Assembly (NCBI GenBank): GCA_027083135.1
Contig: JALWQH010000052.1
Coordinates: 1-64,000, forward strand
Source: Desulfurococcales archaeon
GTDB taxonomy: Archaea > Thermoproteota > Thermoprotei_A > Sulfolobales > WAQK01
Direction of reading: 5' to 3'
Length of the DNA: 64,000 nucleotides
The translations under genes and the position numbers were made by a program. Shown here piece after piece: positions 52,769 through 61,544 of the stretch (its first letter is position 1; the number at the start of each line of letters is the position of its first letter). The notes beneath the pieces were generated by a model. That model did not search any database. It saw only the letters and a program-made list of their open reading frames with translations, and had not been told where the DNA came from.

Positions 52769-53331
52769 GAGCCTGGCCTGGCCCAGGGCTTCTTATTAAA
52801 CATTATTTCAAGTGCTCTGAGAAAAGCATCCTCATCGTAGGCTTCATCAATTCTCCAAGGCTGCGGTTCAACCCTATAGCCTATCCTACTCCAGAAATAC
52901 TGCTTCACCTCGTCCTCAGGAGCTGTTATAAGCCACGAGAGTACTGATAATTGTCTTCCAATGCTTTCCACTGAAGCCTCTCCGAATATCCGTAGAAAAC
53001 CCAGCATTACTGAAGCATCTACGGGGGGCGGGGCTCTCAACCAGCTTCTAACCCAGAAGGTTTCATGAAGCCTGTGAACCCACATCTCCTTACCCTTCTT
53101 CACAGCAGGCCTTACAAAGGCCTCCCACAGTGCATCCTCAGCTACATGTGCGAGAACCCCTCCAATATAATTCTCAGGTAGTTTGAAAGCCTCGTAGAAT
53201 CCTCCCCCCACCAGGTACATCCTTCTATGAAGCACAGTCTTAGCAGGCTCCAAATCACAGGCAAAGGAGATTAAAGCATCTTTCTCACTCATAAATTTCT
53301 TTGTGAGAAGATAATGTAGGTATGTATGCAT
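52765..53331 (-). CDS. Hypothetical protein downstream of GH18 gene
   Basis: The 188-residue soluble protein is not recognised. It starts MHTYLHYLLTKKFMSEKDALISFACDLEPAKTVLHRR and contains NYIGGVLAHVAEDALWEAFVRPAV and HRLHETFWVRSWL. Scattered His/Asp/Glu in helical context hint at a metal-dependent hydrolase of the zinc phospholipase/HD-like type, but no diagnostic motif is present. It is 19 bp downstream of the GH18 gene on the same strand and may be co-transcribed. The end overlaps pepQ by four bases, convergent. Confidence 0.6.
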   Translation of the reverse strand: MHTYLHYLLTKKFMSEKDALISFACDLEPAKTVLHRRMYLVGGGFYEAFKLPENYIGGVLAHVAEDALWEAFVRPAVKKGKEMWVHRLHETFWVRSWLRAPPPVDASVMLGFLRIFGEASVESIGRQLSVLSWLITAPEDEVKQYFWSRIGYRVEPQPWRIDEAYDEDAFLRALEIMFNKKPWARPGS

Positions 53332-53350
53332 GAACCCTCAGCCTGTGCTT

Positions 53351-54787
53351 TCATATTGTGTTATTTTTCTTGGTGTAGTAGTATGCTGCTGCTGGTATTA
53401 TGATGATTATTATGATGGTTGCAGCCCAGAGGCCAGCAGTAGAAGCACCCCTCTCAACAGTCTTGGTCAATGTGCTTATGGAAAGCGTACTGGATACAAT
53501 GGTTCTTGTCACCGTGGTTGTCTTGCTAGTTGTTGTGCCTGTACTGCTAGTGGTGGTTTTGCTGTGAGTACTAGTGGTCGGCGTGCTCGTCGTGGTTTTC
53601 ATGGTAGTTGTGGTGGTCTTGCTGGTTGTGGTGGTTCTACTTGTCGCAGTACTCGTAGTCGTAGTAGTCGTGGATGCAGTGCTACTAGTAGTCGTAGTAG
53701 AAGTAGTGGAAGAAGCAGCAGTACTCGTAGTCGTTGTAGTGGTGGTGCTTGGCGTTATTTTGCCTATGAGGGTATCGTATATGGCCTTCCATATTAGGGG
53801 ATCTCCTCCGTCAAGCCTCCATACAGCCACTCCGGGGAGCTTGTATTTTCTAGCTATGATGGCCTTGTAGACCACTGTTTCATGGTCGTTGTAATATATG
53901 GCTGTAGTACCTAGATCCAGGTATTTTTCCTTGTATGTCTGGTCGAATACGGGTTTCAATCCTCTCTCTTTGATTAGGTTGGAAATGTAGTCGTACATAT
54001 GCCAGTCAACAAGTTTACCGTCTTTCGTCCACTCCCATCCATAGGATGGTATGCCCATCAGGAGCTTGTTTCTGGGAATATAGTTGAGGGCATATTTTAC
54101 GCAGGCTTCAACCCAGCTTGGAGGTGCTACGGGTCTGGGGACTCCTTTAAGCTCATAGTAGTCGTAGGTCATTATCATAATGTAGTCTACCCCTGATTGT
54201 CCAAGAGCCTTGTAATCGTATGCTCCTAGGAAGCTGTTAGTCGAATATGCCATGCGTTTTGCAGCCACATCTACTGTGAGCTTGAGGCCTGCCTTATGGA
54301 ATACGTAGGCTAGTCTGCTTAGAAACTGGGCGAAAGTCTGAGCGTCTTCAAGCATAGGGGCTTCGAAATCTATGTTAAAGCCATTATACCCGTAGGTCTG
54401 TGCTATTTTTATCAGGGTGCTTGAGAAGTTATGGAAGGCTGCTGGATTAGTGAAAAGCTGATGCATTCTTTCAGGCACGTTGCTTACAACCATTGGGTGA
54501 ATCTTTATCCCATACTGGGAGGCCAGGTTGATCAGGTTTAGATCATTAGCACCGCGATCAGTGAATACCCCTATGCTTCCATTATCCTTGAGGACGAACC
54601 AATCGGGCGATATCCAGCTTATGTACTCATGGTTCTCCTTGATCACATCATATACCTGGGGAGTAACCTTGTAGATCCATGCTACTACTAGGGGCTTAGT
54701 CGAGCTGCTGGCTCCATAGGTTAGGTGTATTCCCGGTGCTAGGGAGATCATTATAAGGACAGCCAGCATACACGCATACTTGAACAC
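53351..54787 (-). CDS. Secreted GH18 glycoside hydrolase with Ser/Thr-rich stalk and C-terminal membrane anchor
   Basis: The 478-residue protein has a signal peptide (MFKYACMLAVLIMISLAPGIHLTYG) and a GH18 barrel of about 320 residues. The catalytic strand is YGYNGFNIDFEAP (about 128-140, acid Glu in DFE), with DYIMIMTYDYYELKG and a closing GVAVWRLDGGDP. An S/T-rich stalk of about 110 residues and a hydrophobic anchor (WAATIIIIIIIPAAAYYY) follow. The N-terminal WIYKVTPQVYDVIKENHEYISWISP and NGSIGVF features resemble YaaH/SleL-type GH18 enzymes that cut spore peptidoglycan, rather than chitinase A. Chitin or another GlcNAc polymer remains possible. It is divergent from the binding-protein gene. 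Confidence 0.85.
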   Translation of the reverse strand: MFKYACMLAVLIMISLAPGIHLTYGASSSTKPLVVAWIYKVTPQVYDVIKENHEYISWISPDWFVLKDNGSIGVFTDRGANDLNLINLASQYGIKIHPMVVSNVPERMHQLFTNPAAFHNFSSTLIKIAQTYGYNGFNIDFEAPMLEDAQTFAQFLSRLAYVFHKAGLKLTVDVAAKRMAYSTNSFLGAYDYKALGQSGVDYIMIMTYDYYELKGVPRPVAPPSWVEACVKYALNYIPRNKLLMGIPSYGWEWTKDGKLVDWHMYDYISNLIKERGLKPVFDQTYKEKYLDLGTTAIYYNDHETVVYKAIIARKYKLPGVAVWRLDGGDPLIWKAIYDTLIGKITPSTTTTTTTSTAASSTTSTTTTSSTASTTTTTTSTATSRTTTTSKTTTTTMKTTTSTPTTSTHSKTTTSSTGTTTSKTTTVTRTIVSSTLSISTLTKTVERGASTAGLWAATIIIIIIIPAAAYYYTKKNNTI

Positions 54788-54820
54788 AGCTCTACACCCT
54801 GATAGGATAGGGAGGGGTGA

Positions 54821-54847
54821 GTAAAGTATCTTGAATAATTACTTTAC
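54821..54847. promoter_or_regulatory. Inverted repeat between divergent GH18 and binding-protein genes
   Basis: Perfect arms GTAAAGTA (54821-54828) and TACTTTAC (54840-54847), separated by 11 bp, give a centre-to-centre spacing of about two helical turns, suited to a dimeric regulator. The site lies 34 bases upstream of the GH18 start and about 90 upstream of the binding-protein start. The latter has its own TATA-like CTTTATTTAG nearer its start. A joint operator is inferred. Confidence 0.45.
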
Positions 54848-54940
54848 ATGTATGGAACTTGTTGTTCTTGACACTACTTTATTTAGAGTCAGGGAATACG
54901 CTCTAAAAGAACAGGGTAATAGTGGGAGGTGTGTGGGTTC

Positions 54941-56845
54941 TTGATTAAGGATAGGATAAAAATAATCGGTATGAGTGTAATACTAGCAGTAATGCTGTTG
55001 TCCTTGATCTCCCCCTCCATAGCTCATGCACAGCAGAAAGAGACAGTATTGAAGGTTGGTATTCCTGGAGAGATCGATAACTTCAACCCGCTCATAGGGC
55101 TCTTCGGCGCAGCAGGCTATATTAGAGGCCTGCTGTTCGATACACTGCTCATAATGCCATCTAATAGGAGCTACTGCCCCTGGCTTGCTCAGAGTTGGAC
55201 GGTTAACGAGAAGAACTTGACAATAACCTTTAAGCTCCGCCCCAACCTGAAATGGCATGACGGCCAGCCGCTGACAGCTAAGGATGTTGAGTTCACATTC
55301 AACCTAATCATAAACTCCAAGTACACGCCTAAGCTGGATAGATGGAACCTCCACAACTACATAGCCTATGTTAAGGCTATTGACAACCGTACTGTGGTCT
55401 TCAAGCTGAAGGAGCCGTTTGCTCCTATCCTATGGTACATAGGCCTGTTAATACCTGTGCTACCCGAACATATTTGGAGCAAAGTTGATCCAACAACGTT
55501 TAAGAACACGGAGCATCCTATTGGAAGCGGTCCATTCAAGTTTGTGAAGTATACTCCAGGCGTATCAGTAGAGCTTGAGGCGTTCGATGACTATTTTGCA
55601 GGCCGCCCCAAGATAGACAAGTTGATCATAGGACTATATAAGAGCACTGACAGCGTCCTGCTAGACCTTCAGGCAGGAGCCATAGACGCTATTGCAGGCA
55701 TGACTGTGGCCCCGGAGCTTGTGCCAACACTACTCAAGGATCCCCATATAAGAGTAGTGATAAGGCCTGACCTAGGATACATAAGGTTCATGGGCTTCAA
55801 CCTAGACAAATATCCCTTCAATGTGAGGGAGTTCAGGGAAGCCGTGGCATACGCCATAGATAAAGACTATATTGTTAAGACAGTTATGCTAGGATATGCT
55901 GACCCTGCAGCAGATGGCTGGGTTCAGCCGATCCAGGGCATATGGTATAATAAGGCCATAGGCTATAGGAAGCAGAATCTCACTAAGGCTATGCAGATAC
56001 TTGACTCCATAGGCTTCATAGATAGGGATGGAGACGGTATAAGGGAGACGCCTAATGGCACTAAGCTAGAGTTCACGCTGTTGACGCTGGCAGGCAGAAC
56101 AGAGTTCGAGAGGACTGCTGAGATAATTGCAAACTGGCTTAACCAGATAGGAATAAAGGTGAAGGTTGAGGCCTATAGCCTTGGCACAGTAGACCATAAG
56201 GAGGGTGTAGGAGACTTCGACATGGGACTCATGGGTGTGGGAGGCCTTACAGCTGAGATAGATTACTATCTATACCCAAGGTTCCACAGCAGCGGCGCAC
56301 CACCCATAGGCAAGTATGCGCCTAGAAACTGGTTTAGATATAGGAACCCTGAGGTAGACAAGCTGCTAGAGGAGCAGAGAACAGAGCTTAACCTCACTAA
56401 GAGGATACAGATAGTCTACAAGATACAGGAGATCATAGCCCACGACATACCAGTAGTGACACTATATGTGAAGAGATATGTAACCGCCTATAGGACTGAC
56501 CGCTTCGTCAACTGGAATGAGAAGGAAGGACCTGCAAGCAAGCTATCACTACTGCAGGTTAAGCCTAGGGGGCCAGCAACAGTAACAACAACTAAGACAG
56601 CCACCTCTGTGACAACCTCAGTTGTCACAACAAGCAAGGTCTACACAACTGTTGTAAAGACAACGATAAGCGGCACACCTACAACCGTTGTTAAGACCAT
56701 GACCTCTGCCACAACCTATACGACCACAGTGCCAGTAACCTACACTAAGAAGACGGGGATAAGCACCGCTGCGGCCATAGGAATCGCAATAATAATAGCA
56801 ATAATTGCCGCAGCAATAGCATACTGGGCTGCTAAACGGGGATAA
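54941..56845 (+). CDS. Family-5 (Dpp/Opp-type) ABC solute-binding protein with C-terminal membrane anchor
   Basis: The large extracellular binding protein has a signal peptide (IIGMSVILAVMLLSLISPSIAHAQQ) and an SBP_bac_5 domain: VLKVGIPGEIDNFNPLIG, PNLKWHDGQPLTAKDVEFTFN, GSGPFKFVKYTPG, AVAYAIDKDYIVKTVMLG. A Thr-rich stalk (TTVVKTTISGTPTTVVKTM) and a membrane helix (AAAIGIAIIIAIIAAAIAYW) follow, as in crenarchaeal binding proteins. The track start is 54929 (GTG). I prefer the in-frame TTG at 54941, nine bases after GGAGGTG. The family carries peptides, but archaeal members also bind chito- or cello-oligosaccharides. The permease genes follow. Confidence 0.92.
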   Translation: MIKDRIKIIGMSVILAVMLLSLISPSIAHAQQKETVLKVGIPGEIDNFNPLIGLFGAAGYIRGLLFDTLLIMPSNRSYCPWLAQSWTVNEKNLTITFKLRPNLKWHDGQPLTAKDVEFTFNLIINSKYTPKLDRWNLHNYIAYVKAIDNRTVVFKLKEPFAPILWYIGLLIPVLPEHIWSKVDPTTFKNTEHPIGSGPFKFVKYTPGVSVELEAFDDYFAGRPKIDKLIIGLYKSTDSVLLDLQAGAIDAIAGMTVAPELVPTLLKDPHIRVVIRPDLGYIRFMGFNLDKYPFNVREFREAVAYAIDKDYIVKTVMLGYADPAADGWVQPIQGIWYNKAIGYRKQNLTKAMQILDSIGFIDRDGDGIRETPNGTKLEFTLLTLAGRTEFERTAEIIANWLNQIGIKVKVEAYSLGTVDHKEGVGDFDMGLMGVGGLTAEIDYYLYPRFHSSGAPPIGKYAPRNWFRYRNPEVDKLLEEQRTELNLTKRIQIVYKIQEIIAHDIPVVTLYVKRYVTAYRTDRFVNWNEKEGPASKLSLLQVKPRGPATVTTTKTATSVTTSVVTTSKVYTTVVKTTISGTPTTVVKTMTSATTYTTTVPVTYTKKTGISTAAAIGIAIIIAIIAAAIAYWAAKRG

Positions 56846-56856
56846 GATAGCCTGGT

Positions 56857-57846
56857 GTGAGGGAGACTCCCAAAATGCCATCCTCTTTTTTGGTACGGAG
56901 GTCAATTAGACTCATCATAACATTCTTCATTATAGTTATCCTAGACTTCCTTCTCCCCAGGCTTATGCCTGGAAACCCTGTGGCAATACTCGTCAAGCAG
57001 AGCGGGCTGCCGGACTCAGCTATCCAGCAGCTCACAAAGCAGTTTGAACTGGATAAACCTTTGTATGATCAGTTCATAGCATACATAGTTAACCTCTTCA
57101 AAGGTAACTGGGGGTATAGTTACAGGTATTATCCTACACCGGTGAAGGACCTGATATTTCAGAGGCTTCCATGGACGCTCCTGCTGCTCGGCACGTCCTC
57201 GATAACCGTCTTTCTCTTCGGCGTTTTTCAAGGCTTTCTGGCAGGATGGAGACATGGAACCAAGACTGATTCAACCATAACGCTCGTAGCGGTCCTAGTA
57301 TACGCTATACCCTACTACTGGCTTGCACTAGTGCTTCAATACTTCTTCGGATACAAGCTTAAATGGCTGCCTACATCTCAGGCCTTAACGTTTGGAGCAG
57401 TATATCATAATTTCCTAGACTATGCCTTAGATGTGGCTCGGCACCTTGTGCTGCCTGTAACAGCTATAACGCTCACAGCATATGCTGCATACACGCTTGT
57501 TACGAGAAACACCATGATAGATGTGCTTGGAGAGGACTTCATAGTCACAGCTAAGGCTAAGGGTCTTCCTGAGAGGAAAGTTATGTGGCATGCTGCTAGG
57601 AATGCTATGCTACCCCCTGTCACTATGCTGGCAATAAGGCTTGGACACATGGTTGGGGGAGCAGTATTCACGGAGACAGTGTTCTCGTATCCCGGAGTAG
57701 GGCTACTCATCTATGAATCAATAATCTACAAAGACTACCCGGTGCTTAACGCTGCATTCTTCATTCTAGCTATAACCGTGATCATTGCCAACTTCATAGC
57801 AGACCTGCTATATGCATGGCTTGACCCCAGGGTGAGATATAGATGA
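56857..57846 (+). CDS. Dpp/Opp-type ABC transporter permease (DppB-like)
   Basis: The 329-residue inner membrane permease has an N-terminal helix IRLIITFFIIVILDFLLPRLMPGNP. This is followed by the DppB-type extracytoplasmic loop (LDKPLYDQFIAYIVNLFKGNWGYSYRYYPTPV) and five more helices. The EAA motif is TAKAKGLPERKVMWHAARNAMLPPV. It lies 11 bp after the binding-protein gene and overlaps the second permease by four bases (ATGA). The start is GTG at 56857. The ATG seven codons later is also possible. Confidence 0.92.
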   Translation: MRETPKMPSSFLVRRSIRLIITFFIIVILDFLLPRLMPGNPVAILVKQSGLPDSAIQQLTKQFELDKPLYDQFIAYIVNLFKGNWGYSYRYYPTPVKDLIFQRLPWTLLLLGTSSITVFLFGVFQGFLAGWRHGTKTDSTITLVAVLVYAIPYYWLALVLQYFFGYKLKWLPTSQALTFGAVYHNFLDYALDVARHLVLPVTAITLTAYAAYTLVTRNTMIDVLGEDFIVTAKAKGLPERKVMWHAARNAMLPPVTMLAIRLGHMVGGAVFTETVFSYPGVGLLIYESIIYKDYPVLNAAFFILAITVIIANFIADLLYAWLDPRVRYR

Positions 57847-58739
57847 CCAGGATCACGCTGAGCGAGGAGAGAAAGGAGAGCATTACCAAGCTTCTACATG
57901 GACTATACTATATCTTCATAAAGGATAAAAAGGGCTTACTAGGCTTCACCATAATTATGGGCTTCGCCATAATAGCTATCTTTGCTCCCCAGCTAGCCCC
58001 CTATAATCCGCGTGCAATGATTGGAAGGCCGTTTGAGCCTCCCAGCCACAAGCATCTCCTAGGAACCAATGATGTTGGGCAGGATATTCTCAGCGAAGTC
58101 ATATATGGGACAAGGGTGAGCTTCTATGTGGGGCTGACAGCCCCTACGATATCCACTATAATAGGCCTTCTCCTAGGTCTGGCTGCAGGGTACATGGGTG
58201 GCAAGATCGATGAGCTTATCTCAGGCTCCATAGACGTGATGTTAGCCATACCTGGCTTACCATTAATCATAATACTTGCAGCGTATCTGGGGCAGAGCCT
58301 CAACAACATTATACTAGTATTAGCGATAACAGGCTGGGTAGGTGTGGCTAGAGTCGTACGATCTCAGGTTCTAAGCATAAAGGAAAGACTATATGTTGAG
58401 GCTGCAAGAGCGGTAGGTGCAAGTGACTCTAGGATCATGCTTAACCACATTCTTCCCAACGTAATGCCCCTTATGGCTGCCTATGTGATCCTAGGGGCAA
58501 CCAGCGCTATACTGACTGAGGCTGGGCTAAGCTTTCTAGGACTAGGCGATCCCACGGCTATTAGCTGGGGCCAGATACTTCACCATGCGCAAGTGAAGCA
58601 TGCTCTTCAGCTTGGATTATGGTTGTGGGCCATAGTGCCAGGCTTAATGATAGCTCTAATGGGAATGGGCTTCACGCTGCTAGGCATGTCGATGGAGGAG
58701 TACCTTAACCCCAGGCTTAGAAGCTACCAGGCAGCCTAG
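57843..58739 (+). CDS. Dpp/Opp-type ABC transporter permease (DppC-like)
   Basis: The 298-residue permease has the DppC N-terminal helix GLLGFTIIMGFAIIAIFAPQLAPYNP, the motif HLLGTNDVGQDILSEVIYGTRVS, and the EAA loop EAARAVGASDSRIMLNHILPNVMP. GLSFLGLGDPTAISWG follows near the C terminus. All of these are typical. It pairs with the upstream DppB-like protein. No DppD/DppF ATPase genes follow. The next gene is the convergent GH3 enzyme, so ATPases must be supplied from elsewhere. Confidence 0.92.
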   Translation: MTRITLSEERKESITKLLHGLYYIFIKDKKGLLGFTIIMGFAIIAIFAPQLAPYNPRAMIGRPFEPPSHKHLLGTNDVGQDILSEVIYGTRVSFYVGLTAPTISTIIGLLLGLAAGYMGGKIDELISGSIDVMLAIPGLPLIIILAAYLGQSLNNIILVLAITGWVGVARVVRSQVLSIKERLYVEAARAVGASDSRIMLNHILPNVMPLMAAYVILGATSAILTEAGLSFLGLGDPTAISWGQILHHAQVKHALQLGLWLWAIVPGLMIALMGMGFTLLGMSMEEYLNPRLRSYQAA

Positions 58740-58741
58740 CC

Positions 58742-60280
58742 CTAATCATTAAAACAAGTATGTCCTGAAGGAAGTTTTTCGCTTAAAGTTATGGGTAGCC
58801 TGCCTTTAGGCCTGCATCTCCCTTTAATCAGGTTGAAGAGCGCTTTCAGGGAACAATACCTGTAGCTGTAAGCTGCTACTACAACCTTATATCCGCTTAG
58901 ATCTACTTGTCTAAGCCACACAGGATTTCCAAGCGATACCAGCATCCATCCTCTGGGCGGAAGCCTTGATAAATCCCCGGCCGAATAGAATAACACTATC
59001 ATTCTCTCAGGCTCTAGTTTCCCTGCACCTAGCCTGACGCACTCAGCCTTTATTCCCGTCTCACGAGCGATGCCGCACGCCGATATAACTCCTCCGGCTC
59101 CTGCTACGGGTGAAGGGGCGTTAAGCCTAGGAGGATAGGTTATCAGAGGCTTTGAGGGAGGATTACCGAGTTTGCTGCATCCTCTAATTACCGTGAGAGC
59201 CCTGCAGGCCTGCTCAACGCATTTTTCAACATGTTTCTTGGAGCCTACTATTTCTTCAGGCCTGCTTGAAGGCTTTATTCTTAGCCGCTTGGCCAGCATC
59301 TCCCTCCTAGTAATGCTGGCCTTCAGCCTATCCTCATCTACGTCTCCTCTCAGAACCAGTTTAAGCATTCTGTCATAGGCTCTCTTCTGAACCCTGAGCG
59401 TATGGGAGAACATTATTATGTCTAGGCCTGCCTTTAATGCCAGGTCTACTATCTGCTCTGGAGTATACCTGGATGCCACGGCCTTCATCTCCATGCAGTC
59501 TGATACTATTAGGCCGTTAAACCCCATGTCTCTAACCATGTTTACAGCCCTGGCCGAGAGACTTGCAGGAACCTTTGAGTCAATCGCATCCACGAGTATG
59601 TGTCCAAGCATGACTGCATCAACTCCTCTCCGCACAGCGTATCTGAAGGGGGCTACATGCTCCTCCAGCTCTAATGCACTTAGCCTCACCCTAGGTAGAT
59701 CATAGTGTGAATCAATGATCGTTGATCCATGGCCGGGGAAATGCTTGGCAGTAGCACCTACGCCTGAGGAGTGCAGCCCTTCTATGAAGGCTGCCCCCAG
59801 CTTTGATACGAGTTCAGGGTTCTCTCCAAAGCTTCTTTCGCTCACAACGCTGCTTTCAGGCTCCTTAAGCACATCGAGGACTGGTGCCAGATCTAAGTTT
59901 ATACCCATTGCTGCAAGCTCTCTTCCAATGATCCCTCCAGCCTGCCTCGCCTCGCTCTCCAAGCCTATAGCCCCTAAAGCCATGTTTCCAGGCATAGGTG
60001 TAGTGTACCTAGGCATTCTGAGAACCATTCCACCCTCCTGGTCAACCATTATGAGGGCTCCGCTAAGCCCCCGGCTCCTCACGTGCTCATCAATGCTTCT
60101 AGTGAGAATTGAGACCTGCCGAGGATCTCGGAGATTCCTATTGAATAAGACTATGTTAGGTATATTCCACTCGGCAATGACCCGGCGTGCATGATCGTCT
60201 TTCAGGCTTACTCCATCGAAGCCGAAGGCAAGCATACTACCCGCAATATCCTCGGGTTCAAAAATACCCGTGGACCTCAC
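58742..60280 (-). CDS. GH3 beta-N-acetylhexosaminidase (NagZ-type) with extra C-terminal domain
   Basis: The 512-residue GH3 protein has the NagZ signatures LIMVDQEGGMVLRMP, ATAKHFPGHGSTIIDSHYDLPRV (about 178-200, with the His-Asp dyad region) and NGLIVSDCMEMKAVA (nucleophile Asp, about 260). A second domain of about 170 residues follows, as in two-domain GH3 enzymes. There is no signal peptide, so it acts in the cytoplasm, releasing terminal GlcNAc from chito- or muropeptide-derived oligosaccharides brought in by the neighbouring transporter. It starts with GTG, five bases from a 22-bp palindrome. The 3' end abuts the permease gene. Confidence 0.88.
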   Translation of the reverse strand: MRSTGIFEPEDIAGSMLAFGFDGVSLKDDHARRVIAEWNIPNIVLFNRNLRDPRQVSILTRSIDEHVRSRGLSGALIMVDQEGGMVLRMPRYTTPMPGNMALGAIGLESEARQAGGIIGRELAAMGINLDLAPVLDVLKEPESSVVSERSFGENPELVSKLGAAFIEGLHSSGVGATAKHFPGHGSTIIDSHYDLPRVRLSALELEEHVAPFRYAVRRGVDAVMLGHILVDAIDSKVPASLSARAVNMVRDMGFNGLIVSDCMEMKAVASRYTPEQIVDLALKAGLDIIMFSHTLRVQKRAYDRMLKLVLRGDVDEDRLKASITRREMLAKRLRIKPSSRPEEIVGSKKHVEKCVEQACRALTVIRGCSKLGNPPSKPLITYPPRLNAPSPVAGAGGVISACGIARETGIKAECVRLGAGKLEPERMIVLFYSAGDLSRLPPRGWMLVSLGNPVWLRQVDLSGYKVVVAAYSYRYCSLKALFNLIKGRCRPKGRLPITLSEKLPSGHTCFND

Positions 60281-60284
60281 CTCT

Positions 60285-60306
60285 CATGCACAGTATACTG
60301 TGCATG
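60285..60306. promoter_or_regulatory. 22-bp perfect palindrome at the GH3 gene promoter
   Basis: The half-site CATGCACAGTA is followed directly by its exact reverse complement, without a spacer. It spans positions -5 to -26 relative to the GH3 GTG. It therefore covers the transcription start and possibly an embedded TATA-like GTATAC, where a repressor dimer would block initiation. It is also 57 bp upstream of the divergent AbrB-PhoU-like gene, whose own TATA-like TTTTATATG lies in between. No second copy was noticed elsewhere in the window. Confidence 0.6.
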
Positions 60307-60362
60307 CTATTTTGCTTTTAATTTTATATGCCATGCTACATTAGGTTTTTACATGGGTTACA

Positions 60363-61334
60363 ATGCTTGTAGAAACACGTAAGGTTATATCGGCTGGCAG
60401 GCGCTCCAGAGCCGTAACGCTCCCTAAGAAATGGGTTGTTGAGCACGGGGTGAAGCCCGGAGACCCTATGGAAATAGTGCTAGAGGAGGACGGCTCTCTT
60501 AGAATACGGCCGTTGAAGACCTCTCCAGCCACACCCATGGTAAGCGAGGTATTCGTAGAGAAGCCTGGCAGCAATGTCAACGATATAGTGTTCACGCTGA
60601 TAGGATACTATGTTAATGGGTATAATGTGGTGGTGATGCCTCCATCCCCGCAGGTATATGAGGCTCTCTCCAGGCTTGAAGACATGCTTATAGGAGTATT
60701 ATACATTGATCTAGGAGAGCAGGTCAAGGTTAAATTCATAGTCTCGGAGGGTAAGATAGGATCGTACGAGATAGCATCAAGGCTTGCAGGCCTGCTTTCA
60801 AGGCTCTCCAGCAAATATATGGATTCCCTGGAAACAGGTAGCATGATGGACCTCAATGATGTTCTCCGCATTGAAAGCGAGGTTGACAGGCTATATTATT
60901 TAGGACTAAGAGTACTTAACACCGAGCTTACTAGAAGCATAGCTGAATGGCATATCAAGGAGTATGTCAGGCTCTCATCGATGAGAGTAGCGCTTAAAGT
61001 CATGGAGGATATATCTGATGCTTTTGACCGTAGCACTAGGACAATACTTAGACTAGGCTTAGGCATAGTGAGTGAAGAATACCTTAAGATACTGAGAAGC
61101 GTCTCTAAAATAGTGGTTGATGCTGCCCAATCCTTCCTGGAGCTAGATAGACTCAAGGCTAGCAGAATACTTAAACTCAGAATAGATGTGAAGAAAGATC
61201 TAGTCGAATTCAAGAAAAAAGCATCTGTTGAAACTCAGATGCTTATATCAGAGCTTGAAATAATGCTGGCTCTAGCAGCAGATCTAGCTGAAATAGCCAT
61301 AATGGATTCCATAACAAGCAGAAAGCATGCATAA
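60363..61334 (+). CDS. AbrB-like DNA-binding domain fused to PhoU-like domain
   Basis: The 323-residue protein starts with a SpoVT/AbrB swapped-hairpin motif TRKVISAGRRSRAVTLPKKWVVEHGVKPGDPMEIV (about 5-40). Two PhoU-like three-helix bundles follow (LLSRLSSKYMDSLETGSMMDLNDVLRIESEVDRLYYLGLRVL; AQSFLELDRLKASRILKLRIDVKKDLVEFKKKAS). Archaeal AbrB-PhoU fusions are annotated as phosphate-uptake regulators. No phosphate transporter is nearby, so it may instead regulate its neighbours, including the divergent GH3 gene whose operator-like palindrome lies between them. ATG start. Confidence 0.85.
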   Translation: MLVETRKVISAGRRSRAVTLPKKWVVEHGVKPGDPMEIVLEEDGSLRIRPLKTSPATPMVSEVFVEKPGSNVNDIVFTLIGYYVNGYNVVVMPPSPQVYEALSRLEDMLIGVLYIDLGEQVKVKFIVSEGKIGSYEIASRLAGLLSRLSSKYMDSLETGSMMDLNDVLRIESEVDRLYYLGLRVLNTELTRSIAEWHIKEYVRLSSMRVALKVMEDISDAFDRSTRTILRLGLGIVSEEYLKILRSVSKIVVDAAQSFLELDRLKASRILKLRIDVKKDLVEFKKKASVETQMLISELEIMLALAADLAEIAIMDSITSRKHA

Positions 61335-61544
61335 GGATAAAGGGAGCCTACCTACAAGTACACTAGCATACAGACCTTTAGCCTCCTCTTATGCGAGTAC
61401 TATTCAATTCAACAAAACATGGATCCTCCGATTACAACTAGGTATAAAATGCAGAGATGCCGGTGGGAGTAGCCTGCAGGATGCAGGAAGCGGAAAATAG
61501 TATAATAAACACATGCATATCATGTTTCAGGGAAGGGTGGAATC

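Noticed and set aside
53330-53870. Plus-strand ORFs of 155 and 98 residues opposite the GH18 stalk
   Set aside because: They are low-complexity antisense shadows of the Thr/Ser-codon run (Val-, Cys- and Ser/Arg-rich). The GH18 protein on the minus strand explains the DNA.
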